Below are positions 9,507 to 17,805 of a stretch of DNA of 64,000 nucleotides, in pieces. Source of the DNA: Acinetobacter baylyi DSM 14961 = CIP 107474 (GTDB lineage Bacteria; Pseudomonadota; Gammaproteobacteria; Pseudomonadales; Moraxellaceae). Every line of letters starts with the position of its first letter. The first letter of the stretch is position 1. Both the position numbers and the translations under genes were made by a program. The DNA is taken from assembly GCF_000368685.1 (NCBI RefSeq), contig NZ_KB849625.1:62001-126000 (forward strand). The letters are read 5' to 3'. A model generated the notes under the pieces. The model searched no databases. It had not been told where the DNA came from and was given only the letters and a program-made list of their open reading frames with translations.

Positions 9507-11165
9507 TTACCAATTAGAATAATGACCGAATTCTGCAGAAACATTGCCGCCAACACTGCCACCAATGCGCCATGAAAACTTTTTTGAAGGATCGACAGTA
9601 ACACCAGGTATTACTAATTCGGGTTTGGTAAATTGAAAATCACCACCTTTTTCTGATTGTACAAGTCCATTCCCTGTATATCCTGAAACTCCGAAAAGTG
9701 TAGCTTCAATTGGTCCAATTCCTGCTCCCATTTCAAGTTTTGAACTTGTTCTTGCGATAGCACCTGAACCACAATCCAGTGCATGTTTCGAAGGCTTGCC
9801 ATTAGGGTCAAGACCAACCCCTGCACCAAGTCCGACACCAAGTTTACCAGTAACTTCTAATGTTCCATTATTATAACTAATTGAAGCACCACCACCTACA
9901 CCATAATAACCTTCAATACTTAATGACCATAAACCATATGGGTCAATAAAATTCACAGGATTATTCCCTACATAAGTATAAGTATTTACTCCACCAGCTA
10001 ATCCAATCGGGTCAGGTTGTGTATAACGACCTACAGTACCATCAAAATATCTATTCCAGTTATACCAAAGGCCAGATTCCACATCATAATATTGACCTGG
10101 TAAACCAATGTTAAATTGTCCAATACTGCTTTGAATCACATTGCTGTCATAACTGTTATTTTGAGATTTCCATACAACTGTCTTAGAGAGATTAGTTAAA
10201 ACTTCAGGTCTTCCCAAATGATCATTATGTACAAAATTTAATGTATTGTTGCGGACCACACCAATTACCTGTCCATACAACCAAACATAAGCTGTACTGA
10301 TATTTGTATCTGAAGTATTTGACTCACCTAATAATCTGCCATCGGGAGAGTAAATATAATTTACGTTACCAGCTCCACCAGTTTTTCTAGTTCGTAAATT
10401 AAATACATCATAGTCATAATTAGTACTGTTGCTTCCAGCCTTCACAGTTTTTAGGCGATTAAAGCCATCATAGCTGTAGTCTACAGTCCCGCCGTGACCA
10501 GTTTTTTTAATTAGATTTCCAAGCACATCATAGGTAAAGCTTTTTGCTTCTGTAATTGTCGTACTAGCTAACCTATTTCCAATATTAGTTTGATAATTTG
10601 TAGTTAGGTTTGTATTTCCTACCCGAGTACTTCGATTTGAATTTTTATCAAAAGTCCAACTTTCTATATATTGTGTAGAAGTTGATTTAGTAAGTTGTCC
10701 TATAGCATCATAAGTATAAGTAGCCGATCGATTTACTTCCAGACTATTATCAACATTGCTAATCAAGTTATTGATATTATAGCTATGACTTAGCTTTTGA
10801 ATGGCCTCTGTATTAATTCCAGTAATTCTATAATCTTTATCAAAACTAGTTGTACGTGTTAAATCATTCCCGTAAGTCCAACTTTTAATACCGCCATAAG
10901 GTTCATAAGTGATACTTTTTACTACATCTTTATCAGCGCCTTGTATACGAACTTTAACAGTATTAATTCTACTCAAAGTGTCATAACCATAAGAAACTTT
11001 GTAGCTATCATTTGCAAAGTTTTCGCTAATTAAGCGTCCATAGTTATCAAATGCCCAGTTAGTTTGATAATTTGTACCTTTTATAACTCTGGTCTGAACA
11101 ATCATTTGACCAGCTTTGTTATAACCATATCCTGATGAACTAGTTCCATCCGATGTTCCACACAA
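9507..11165 (-). pseudogene. RHS/YD-repeat protein, 5'-truncated fragment with C-terminal tip
   Basis: An open frame of 552 codons holding only the C-terminal part of an RHS protein; full-length members usually exceed 1200 residues. YD repeats run from residue ~13 to ~285 (GYGYNKAGQ, FDNYGRLIS, YTYDAIGQLT, FTYDVLGNLIKK, YSYDGFNRL, YDYDVFNLR, YIYSPDGRLLG). The RHS core follows (FVHNDHLGRPEVLT, GLPGQYYDVESGLWYNWNRY, YTQPDPIGLAGG, NTYTYVGNNPVNFIDPYGL). The core ends at about residue 413, and the remaining 139 residues form a variable glycine-rich tip (GVGLGAGVGL; GPIEATLFGVSGYTG) that I cannot assign. The frame opens just after a stop codon and starts at TTG 11165, at the point where a broken DUF1989 gene ends, so the N-terminus (signal, VgrG/PAAR-linked part) is missing. 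Probably not functional as a secreted toxin, but the frame itself is intact. Confidence 0.85.
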
Positions 11166-11291
11166 CCGCCTGATTACCCTCTAAATCTACAATACGAAAA
11201 TGCTGGCCTTTTTTACTTCTCCCATCCACGCTTCACCCGCTGGACACACTTCACTTAAAACCGTGTTGGATAATTTTACTAATGCGGTCAT
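11166..11291 (-). pseudogene. remnant of DUF1989 gene (urea-carboxylase-associated protein 2 / carboxyguanidine deiminase subunit)
   Basis: The first ~43 codons of the second DUF1989 gene, starting at ATG 11291 with AGAGGA upstream and beginning MTALVKLSNTVLSEVCP. After EAWMGEVKK the A-tract at about 11208-11213 has six A where seven would keep the frame; the shifted frame then reads GQHFRIVDLEGNQAV, the family's conserved motif that normally continues with D and a FYN-type segment. Instead the sequence runs straight into RHS coding DNA. So this gene has both a frameshift and a truncation, and about 80% of the usual ~210 residues is absent. It is 12 bases downstream of the first DUF1989 gene, the normal operon order. 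Confidence 0.8.
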
Positions 11292-11303
11292 GTCATATCC
11301 TCT

Positions 11304-12041
11304 TTAAACTAAAACTGCGTAATAGCGAGCATTATTTTGAAAACCACGCTGATTTTGCGGACATGAATCACGGCAAACATCGTGTTCGGCCAGAGCGAAT
11401 GCTTTAAATAGTTTGAGTTCTATATCAGCAGGCTGATAAGACTGACATGTATCCAACGCATGCGGACTGTTTGAAAGAAATACCAAGCAATCCATCTCGA
11501 AGCGTAACTCAATACTTTGCTGAGTATTGTCGTGCTGAACGTAAGACATTTCTCGCGCCAAATCGGGGACAATTTTAGAAAACAAATTTAGTGTTGCAGT
11601 TAAATCCTGTTGAGCCAGTCCATATTTGGTCATTTCAACCAATAAACTATCCAAACCATTTTGATACATCTCATTACATGCATCCTAAAAGGTCTGAAGA
11701 CCATAATATTGTTCAATCTGTTCGGTGGTACTTGAGCCACAGAGCACATCATTCCAACCATGATCATCATGAACCATTGAAGCCATGACTCGCCCCATAT
11801 CGGAATACAACACATAACCTTGTGATAGAAAAGCAGTGTGTTGTGCCTTCAAACTGTCTGGCATATTAAAGCGTTCTAGTTTTTCTGCTGCATTCACTAA
11901 ATATAATGAAAGGTTAGCATGTGCACCCAGTGAAGTAATGTGTAGAACCGCACCTTTTGGTAGACGACCTAACCAATGATGTCCTCCAGGTAATCGTTCA
12001 TCCCAGATCATTTTTTAGTCGTGATAATTGACTGTGTTCAT
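11304..12041 (-). pseudogene. DUF1989 gene with two in-frame stops (urea-carboxylase-associated protein 1 / carboxyguanidine deiminase subunit)
   Basis: A 246-codon reading frame recognised as the first DUF1989 protein by PGGHHW, the AAEKLERFNMPDSLKAQHTA and GYVLYSDMGRV segments, GWNDVLCG, and YQNGLDSLLVEMTKYGL with FSKIVPDLA. The start at 12041 has AGGAG 6 bases ahead. In-frame TAA at codon 9 (12015-12017) and TAG after QTF (11685-11687) interrupt it; both are one C-to-T change away from CAA and CAG. Translation could restart at ATG 12011 but would still end at the TAG, halfway. Intact relatives deiminate carboxyguanidine made by guanidine carboxylase (long annotated as urea carboxylase). 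The carboxylase and hydrolase genes are absent here. Confidence 0.85.
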
Positions 12042-12064
12042 AACAACTCCTGATCGGATTAATT

Positions 12065-12170
12065 CGACAAACCTCCTGGGCTTTTATCCCTCCGTGTAGT
12101 TCTTACGAACCGTAATCTCTCGGACCAGCCATCCTGTTAGTAAACAGCATCGGAACCCTAGATCACCTTA
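12065..12170 (-). ncRNA. guanidine-I (ykkC) riboswitch
   Basis: Read on the minus strand this leader contains, in order, the three conserved blocks of the ykkC/guanidine-I class: CTAGGGTTCCG (12162-12151), CTGGTCCGAGAGATT (around 12128-12113) and ACACGGAGGGATAAAAGCCC followed by AGGAGG (12097-12071). The class binds free guanidinium and turns genes on. Here it lies 25-30 bases before the start of the first DUF1989 gene, exactly the genomic setting known for this riboswitch. The aptamer looks intact although every gene of the original pathway downstream is broken. Confidence 0.93.
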
Positions 12171-12343
12171 TGTATGAATCAATACGAAGCAAAGCACATG
12201 CCAATTTAGTAATACTATTTAATAATAAATTTATAAGTTAAAACAATGCCTTAATCCAAATATATTAGATATATCATCGGGACTATTTATTTGGATTCAT
12301 TAAAAAACTAAATATTTTGACTGCTCGATTTTTTATCAATGCA

Positions 12344-12368
12344 TAAAAAATGCCTCGTGAAGAGGCAT
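12344..12368 (-). terminator. rho-independent terminator
   Basis: Stem ATGCCTC / GAGGCAT with a 5-base loop; on the minus strand it is followed by TTTTTT. It serves the unknown gene 12417-12920 and separates it from the riboswitch transcript. Confidence 0.8.
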
Positions 12369-12416
12369 AAATATGGTGCATAAATTTCAGTAATTTCTAC
12401 AGCTAAGTGCTACAAA

Positions 12417-12920
12417 TTATTGCACAAGAAGTTGATCAAGCAATGCTTCATAATGCAATTGAATATCTTCAGCTAAGATTTTATAGGCATTATCAAACTG
12501 AACCATTGGCCAGCCTTCTTTCCAGAAAGGGAAAATATCATGCAAGTCTTTAGTGACAATCGCATCTTCACGAGTAATGGCTTGTGCAATTTGTGCTAAT
12601 ACCTGCGCTGTTTGCGCACCATCTACCGCAAGATAATCAATCCCGCGCGCTTTTAAAATACGAATACGATCTTTTTTATAACGAATTTTCTTAGCCTGTG
12701 TAGAATTCAATCCTAGTGCCAAAGTCACAGCTTCAACAAACTTTTCCTCAAAGTTTTTATTTAAAGCCACAAGTGCCTGTTTATGTGCTTCTTGTCGTCC
12801 AGCCTTGCCTCCGTTTCGAATAATCTCTTTGGCCTCGATATCAAGCTCGTCTTTCTTCATCGATTGTAAAATATCTAAAATTTCGATATCAGTTAAAGAT
12901 TCATGAGATTGATCTACCAT
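12417..12920 (-). CDS. conserved hypothetical protein
   Basis: A 167-residue soluble protein, mostly helical and charged, with no signal peptide or membrane segment. Notable stretches are IIRNGGKAGRQEAHKQALVA, a basic KKIRYKKDRIR segment (possible nucleic-acid contact) and an acidic C-terminal half with FPFWKEGWPMVQFD. The start is the ATG at 12920, which has AAGGA 5 bases upstream; a longer reading begins inside the promoter region and is unlikely. It stands alone with its own terminator. I do not recognise the family. Confidence 0.75.
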   Translation of the reverse strand: MVDQSHESLTDIEILDILQSMKKDELDIEAKEIIRNGGKAGRQEAHKQALVALNKNFEEKFVEAVTLALGLNSTQAKKIRYKKDRIRILKARGIDYLAVDGAQTAQVLAQIAQAITREDAIVTKDLHDIFPFWKEGWPMVQFDNAYKILAEDIQLHYEALLDQLLVQ

Positions 12921-13488
12921 GGGAGTCCTTGAGAAAATTAAAAAGACTATTGTCGCATAAAAGTCCATTTAAAGCAGAAGAAAACTAAACGAAAAACATG
13001 AAGTTTATGTATCATTTTTTCTAATGGTTTTAGCTGGTTTCAAATGATAATTTTTATGATTTAACCTCAATATTTGAGATTGTTTTTGCAGCTTGTTTAG
13101 CTCATTAAAGATATTTTCTGATGATCACTTGAGACTCAGCTCATTACAAAGCTCTTTAATTTAACTATTTCCACTAATTCCTTAATGAGTTCATCATATT
13201 TTCAAAAATATACATGTTGCAACAAGCATATGAGATCAAGTCACTCGAAATAATCAATAAGTTTTTATAGATAGGTACAATGTTAAGGCATACTGATTTA
13301 TAAAAACAAAAACGCACCATAAAAGTGCAAAAATAACTTTTAAAAATAAAGAGTTATCTTTCTATCAACTTTAGTATTAACGATAGATTATGCAATTGCA
13401 TTTTTTAGCAAAATTAATGAATATACGCTTTGTTCGAGTTAGATGAACATTTTAATTAATAATAATTTTTGGGCTAAGGATTGCGTAC
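12921..13488. other. intergenic spacer
   Basis: A 568-base AT-rich spacer between two divergent genes. It must carry both promoters. I see no ORF with a good ribosome site, no convincing RNA fold and no long repeat. Confidence 0.45.
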
Positions 13489-14829
13489 ATGCTTACTATT
13501 TTAGGTATCGGCATGATCATGTGTTTTATGTACTTGATCATGACTAAACGTCTGAGTGCAATGGTTGCACTTATTCTCATTCCTGTTCTCTTTGCTTTGA
13601 TTGGCTGGGGTTTAGGTTTTCACTTTGACAGTTTAAGTCATATCGAAGTCACCAAGCTTGGTGAAACCATGCTCGATGGCATCAAAAAGCTTGCACCTAC
13701 AGGTGTGATGTTACTTTTTGCCATTATGTATTTTGCATTGATGATTGATTCTGGTCTTTTCGATCCTTCCATTAAATGGATTTTAAAGAAAGTTAAAGGT
13801 GATCCGCTCAAAATTACATTAGGCACCGTATTTCTAACTCTCACTGTATCTCTCGATGGTGATGGCTCAACCACTTACATGATCTGTGTTGCTGCCATGA
13901 TGCCACTTTATAAGCGAATAGGTATGAACCCACTGGTGATGACCTGTTTAATGCTTTTATCCAGTGGTGTAATGAATCTTACGCCTTGGGGCGGGCCGAC
14001 TGCACGTGCAGCAAGTGCCTTACAAGTTGATGCGAGCCATGTCTTTATTCCAATGATCCCATCTATGGTGATTGCTGCTGCATGGTTATTTGTGTTGGCG
14101 TATATGTATGGTAAATACGAACGCAAGCGATTGGGCGTGATAGAAATGAATGACGTCAGTCATGCAGATAATCTGACTATTTCTAAAGACCCTGAAGCGC
14201 AAAGACCTCATTTACGCTGGTTCAATGGTATTTTAACGATTGTACTTATGGCAGCATTGGTTAAAGGAATTTTACCAATGGCGATTTTATTTATGCTGGG
14301 CTTTTGTATTGCACTGATCGTCAATTATCCAGACCTTCAAATGCAGAAAAAGCGAATTGCCATGCATGCCGATAGCGTACTGGCAGTTGTCGGTGTTATT
14401 TTTGCCGCAGGTGTATTTACTGGTATCCTGACGGGTACAGGAATGGTTGAAGCCATGTCAAAAGGTTTCGTTGCAATTATTCCTGCCAGTATGGGTCCAT
14501 ACATGGCTCCAATCACAGGTGTACTCAGTATGCCGCTGACCTTCTTTATGTCTAACGATGCCTTCTATTTTGGTGTACTTCCAATTTTGGCAGAAGCCGC
14601 AGCACAATATGGCATTGAACCTGTCGAAATTGCACGTGCTTCCATTGTTGGTCAACCCATTCACCTGCTTTCTCCTTTGGTGCCATCAACCTACTTACTT
14701 TGCGGTTTGGCAGCAGTTGAATTTGCAGATCACCAGAAATTTACCTTGAAATGGGCATTCATTACCTCTTGCATCTTGATGGGTAGTGCATTGGTATTTG
14801 GTGTATTCCCATTGGTAAGCATGATTTAA
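13489..14829 (+). CDS. CitMHS-family citrate (or metal-citrate) transporter
   Basis: A 446-residue inner-membrane carrier of the CitMHS family, whose Bacillus members import citrate complexed to divalent metals with protons. About 11-12 hydrophobic segments are visible. Conserved stretches are GVMLLFAIMYFALMIDSGLFDP, SLDGDGSTTYMI (the family's polar motif), GVMNLTPWGGPTARAA, and FMSNDAFYFGVLPI toward the C-terminus. It starts at ATG 13489 without a strong ribosome site. It is a single gene ending in a strong bidirectional terminator. Citrate is the likeliest substrate; the metal preference cannot be read from sequence. Confidence 0.88.
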   Translation: MLTILGIGMIMCFMYLIMTKRLSAMVALILIPVLFALIGWGLGFHFDSLSHIEVTKLGETMLDGIKKLAPTGVMLLFAIMYFALMIDSGLFDPSIKWILKKVKGDPLKITLGTVFLTLTVSLDGDGSTTYMICVAAMMPLYKRIGMNPLVMTCLMLLSSGVMNLTPWGGPTARAASALQVDASHVFIPMIPSMVIAAAWLFVLAYMYGKYERKRLGVIEMNDVSHADNLTISKDPEAQRPHLRWFNGILTIVLMAALVKGILPMAILFMLGFCIALIVNYPDLQMQKKRIAMHADSVLAVVGVIFAAGVFTGILTGTGMVEAMSKGFVAIIPASMGPYMAPITGVLSMPLTFFMSNDAFYFGVLPILAEAAAQYGIEPVEIARASIVGQPIHLLSPLVPSTYLLCGLAAVEFADHQKFTLKWAFITSCILMGSALVFGVFPLVSMI

Positions 14830-14846
14830 ACTAAGCTTGAAGCTAC

Positions 14847-14877
14847 AAAAAAACCTCCTAAATTTAGGAGGTTTTTT
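14847..14877. terminator. bidirectional rho-independent terminator
   Basis: Perfect AAAAAACCTCCTAAA / TTTAGGAGGTTTTTT palindrome between the convergent citrate transporter and cysN. Confidence 0.92.
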
Positions 14878-14890
14878 ATGATAAAGATAA

Positions 14891-16504
14891 TTATAGGCGA
14901 ACCAATTCAACCACTTGATCAACCACATCTTCAACAGTTGTTGCATTTACATTGGTATCTGTAGCTTCTACTTGTGTCGTTATCACAACAACACCCGTTT
15001 CACGTAATAAACCAATCTGCTCAAGTGTCAAACCAGCTTTGGCAATTGCTACAACACCTTGTTGAATCAACAAGCTCTCAAGCACTTGTGACTGCTCAAG
15101 AATATTTGCAGACACACCAATCACGGCAGGTTTTTGACCTAAACGCGCAGCACGATCTTCGGCGGTTACAGGATTGCTGTGAGCAGTCCATTCAACTGCC
15201 GCCTCAACCATACCAGCACCCACGGTGACGTTGCTTAAGCGGTCAATAAAGATAAATGAACCTGTATAACGTGAGTCCTGATAACGATCAAACACCACTG
15301 GCGCATCAAACTCAACTGTTACATCTGCAATGGCATTCAGTTCAAGCTCTTCAACTTGTGTATGCTCAAGCGTGTTGACATTGACACGATAGTTAATCTC
15401 AGTCACTTTAGCAGGAACTGTTTGTGTGCCGATTTTGACGTTATATAGCTTGCCTTTTACTAAAGGATGTTCGTTCATCCATACCACAGAAGCACGAACA
15501 CTTCGTGAAATGAGTGGCTGCTCACCTGCACGAACTAAAACATTACCACGCGAAACATCAATCTCATCATTGAGTGTTAATGTGACAGCTTGCCCCGCAA
15601 ATGCTTGCTCAAGATTGCCATCAAAAGTCACAATCTCTTTAACACTGGATTTTTTACCTGATGGTAATGCAATAATCTCATCACCAACATGAATCTCACC
15701 AAGCGCAATTGTTCCAGCAAAACCACGGAAATCCAGATTTGGACGGTTTACATACTGAACAGGGAAACGGAACTCGTGTTTATTCGATTCACGTTTAATT
15801 TCCACAGATTCCAAAATGCTCATCAAGGTTTGACCCTTGTACCACGGCGTACTTTCCGATGGATTAACGACATTGTCACCATTCAATGCCGAAATTGGAA
15901 CGAATAAGATATTCTCTGGACGACGATCACCTAACTGGTTGACAAACGCATCATATTCAACCTGAATTTCATTGAAACGTGGTTCTGAAAACTCGATCAA
16001 GTCCATTTTGTTAATCGCGACCACGATATTACGAATACCCAATAAGCTCGCAATAAAGGTATGACGACGCGTTTGGGTTTGTACGCCATAACGTGCATCA
16101 ATCAGGATAATCGCAAGATCGGCCGTTGATGCACCTGTTGCCATATTGCGGGTATACTGCTCATGCCCTGGTGTATCAGCAATGATGAATTTACGCTTTT
16201 CGGTAGAAAAGTAACGATACGCCACATCAATGGTAATACCCTGTTCACGTTCAGCTTGCAAGCCATCGACCAACAATGCCAAATCAGGTGCATCACCTGT
16301 CGTCCCAACTTTTTTACTATCACGCGTTACGGCTTGTAATTGATCTTCATAGATCAATTTTGAATCATATAACAAACGTCCAATCAGCGTACTTTTACCA
16401 TCATCAACGTTACCGCAAGTCAAAAAACGTAATAGGTCTTTTTCTTCATGCTGTTTTAAATATGCCAAGATGTCTTGGCTAATAAGATCTGACTGGTGAG
16501 ACAT
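14891..16504 (-). CDS. cysN: sulfate adenylyltransferase subunit 1, GTPase
   Basis: GTPase subunit of ATP sulfurylase; GTP hydrolysis drives formation of adenosine 5'-phosphosulfate with CysD. The 537 aa include the G-domain motifs [16 protein letters not shown] and NKMD, then EF-Tu-like barrels 2 and 3 to about residue 435. The last ~90 residues (from [10 protein letters not shown]) lie where bifunctional CysNC enzymes carry an APS kinase, but there is no second P-loop, so the tail has no kinase site. The start is ATG 16504, five codons inside the longest frame, with GGAG 7 bases upstream. It is 52 bases after cysD, so one operon. Confidence 0.95.
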   Translation of the reverse strand: MSHQSDLISQDILAYLKQHEEKDLLRFLTCGNVDDGKSTLIGRLLYDSKLIYEDQLQAVTRDSKKVGTTGDAPDLALLVDGLQAEREQGITIDVAYRYFSTEKRKFIIADTPGHEQYTRNMATGASTADLAIILIDARYGVQTQTRRHTFIASLLGIRNIVVAINKMDLIEFSEPRFNEIQVEYDAFVNQLGDRRPENILFVPISALNGDNVVNPSESTPWYKGQTLMSILESVEIKRESNKHEFRFPVQYVNRPNLDFRGFAGTIALGEIHVGDEIIALPSGKKSSVKEIVTFDGNLEQAFAGQAVTLTLNDEIDVSRGNVLVRAGEQPLISRSVRASVVWMNEHPLVKGKLYNVKIGTQTVPAKVTEINYRVNVNTLEHTQVEELELNAIADVTVEFDAPVVFDRYQDSRYTGSFIFIDRLSNVTVGAGMVEAAVEWTAHSNPVTAEDRAARLGQKPAVIGVSANILEQSQVLESLLIQQGVVAIAKAGLTLEQIGLLRETGVVVITTQVEATDTNVNATTVEDVVDQVVELVRL

Positions 16505-16556
16505 GCTCAAACTCCACAAATTCTGAAATCGTTTCCCAAGCGTTTATAAAAACTGC

Positions 16557-17465
16557 TTAGAAATAACCTTCCTGCTTTTTCTTTTCCATTGAGCCCGCTT
16601 CATCATGGTCAATCATACGACCTTGACGTTCTGAACTTGTGGCCAAAAGCATTTCCTGAATAATCTCAGGCAAAGTATCTGCCTCAGATTCCACAGCACC
16701 TGTTAATGGATAACAGCCAAGCGTACGGAAACGTACCGATTTCATTTGCGGAACTTCGCCTTCTTTTAAGCGCATGCGTTCATCATCGACCATGATCAGC
16801 GTACCACTACGCTCAACCACAGGACGTACCGCAGAGAAATACAACGGTACGATTTGAATATTTTCAAGGTAAATATATTGCCAGATATCCAGCTCAGTCC
16901 AGTTCGACAATGGGAATACACGAATGCTTTCGCCTTTGTTCACTTTACCGTTATAAAGACTCCACAGTTCTGGACGTTGATTTTTAGGATCCCAGCGGTG
17001 TTTGGTATCACGGAAAGAGTAAACACGCTCTTTGGCCCGTGATTTTTCTTCATCACGACGTGCCCCACCAAACGCAGCATCAAACTGATATTTATCCAAC
17101 GCTTGCTTTAAGCCTTGAGTTTTCATGATGTCGGTATATTTTGAACTACCATGATCAAATGGGTTAATGCCTGCTTCACGGCCTTCTTTGTTTTGATGCA
17201 CAATCAAGTCAAAACCATGGGTTTTTGCCATGTTGTCACGAAAGGCAATCATGTCTTTAAATTTCCAGCCTGTATCAACATGCAACAGTGGAAATGGAAG
17301 TTTGGCAGGATAAAAAGCTTTGAGTGCAAGATGCAGCATTACCGCAGAGTCTTTACCAATCGAGTAAAGCATCACTGGGTTTTCAAATTCGGCAGCAACT
17401 TCACGAATAATATGAATACTCTCAGCTTCAAGCTGCTTGAGATGGGTTAATCTATCTTCAGTCAT
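16557..17465 (-). CDS. cysD: sulfate adenylyltransferase subunit 2
   Basis: Catalytic subunit of ATP sulfurylase, 302 aa, the same length as E. coli CysD. It is a PP-loop ATP pyrophosphatase: [14 protein letters not shown] is the PP motif, [15 protein letters not shown] and [15 protein letters not shown] are family blocks, and it ends [11 protein letters not shown]. Of two ATGs six bases apart, 17465 is chosen because AAAGGAG is 6 bases before it and directly abuts the other. Its start overlaps the stop of a 32-codon leader ORF by 8 bases, suggesting coupled translation. With cysN it supplies sulfide for cysteine. Certain. Confidence 0.96.
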   Translation of the reverse strand: MTEDRLTHLKQLEAESIHIIREVAAEFENPVMLYSIGKDSAVMLHLALKAFYPAKLPFPLLHVDTGWKFKDMIAFRDNMAKTHGFDLIVHQNKEGREAGINPFDHGSSKYTDIMKTQGLKQALDKYQFDAAFGGARRDEEKSRAKERVYSFRDTKHRWDPKNQRPELWSLYNGKVNKGESIRVFPLSNWTELDIWQYIYLENIQIVPLYFSAVRPVVERSGTLIMVDDERMRLKEGEVPQMKSVRFRTLGCYPLTGAVESEADTLPEIIQEMLLATSSERQGRMIDHDEAGSMEKKKQEGYF

Positions 17466-17556
17466 GAGCATCTCCTTTCCAGTCCGTTTTAATCATTAAG
17501 CCGCTTAGTAGTTTTTCACCACTAATTGCGCCACCATATGGAGGAACGAGTGCCAT
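17458..17556 (-). CDS. 32-residue leader ORF overlapping cysD
   Basis: A small ORF upstream of cysD that begins [13 protein letters not shown] and ends inside the cysD start (the TGA falls in ATGACTGA). It has its own good ribosome site, GGAG 5 bases ahead of the ATG. The opening LVPPYGG resembles the N-terminus of single-chain ATP sulfurylase (Sat), which commonly begins with LVPPHGG, an enzyme of the same function as CysDN. It may be a translational-coupling leader or a relic of a displaced or ancestral sat; neither is proven. It is too short to be an enzyme. Confidence 0.5.
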   Translation of the reverse strand: MALVPPYGGAISGEKLLSGLMIKTDWKGDAHD

Positions 17557-17805
17557 AACAACTCCAAATTAGAAATATCGACATAGCGTACCAGATTGGC
17601 CTTATGCTAGATCTGGGATTAGATATTCATTATAGTGATGTAAACAGCCTTTACTTTGCATGTTTTTTCATATTGATATCTAAATTAATCATATAAAAAC
17701 ATGCAAGATATACTCTATCAAATCACTACGCTGATTTTTTAAATAGCATATTATGCCGTAGCCAACTTACACTGCCTACCCGATTTTATTGATAAGCATA
17801 TCAGT

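Noticed and set aside
11630..11815. Frame overlapping the stop of the first DUF1989 gene, suggesting a frameshift
   Set aside because: The two halves of the DUF1989 protein are in the same frame; the break is a plain in-frame TAG, not a frameshift.
13284..13340. GCAC / GTGC hairpin upstream of the citrate transporter
   Set aside because: Only a 4-bp stem in A-rich sequence; expected by chance.
14974..15228. Plus-strand frames within cysN, lysS, metH and other long genes
   Set aside because: They lie antisense to well-supported genes, with no ribosome sites and no known domains; shadow frames.
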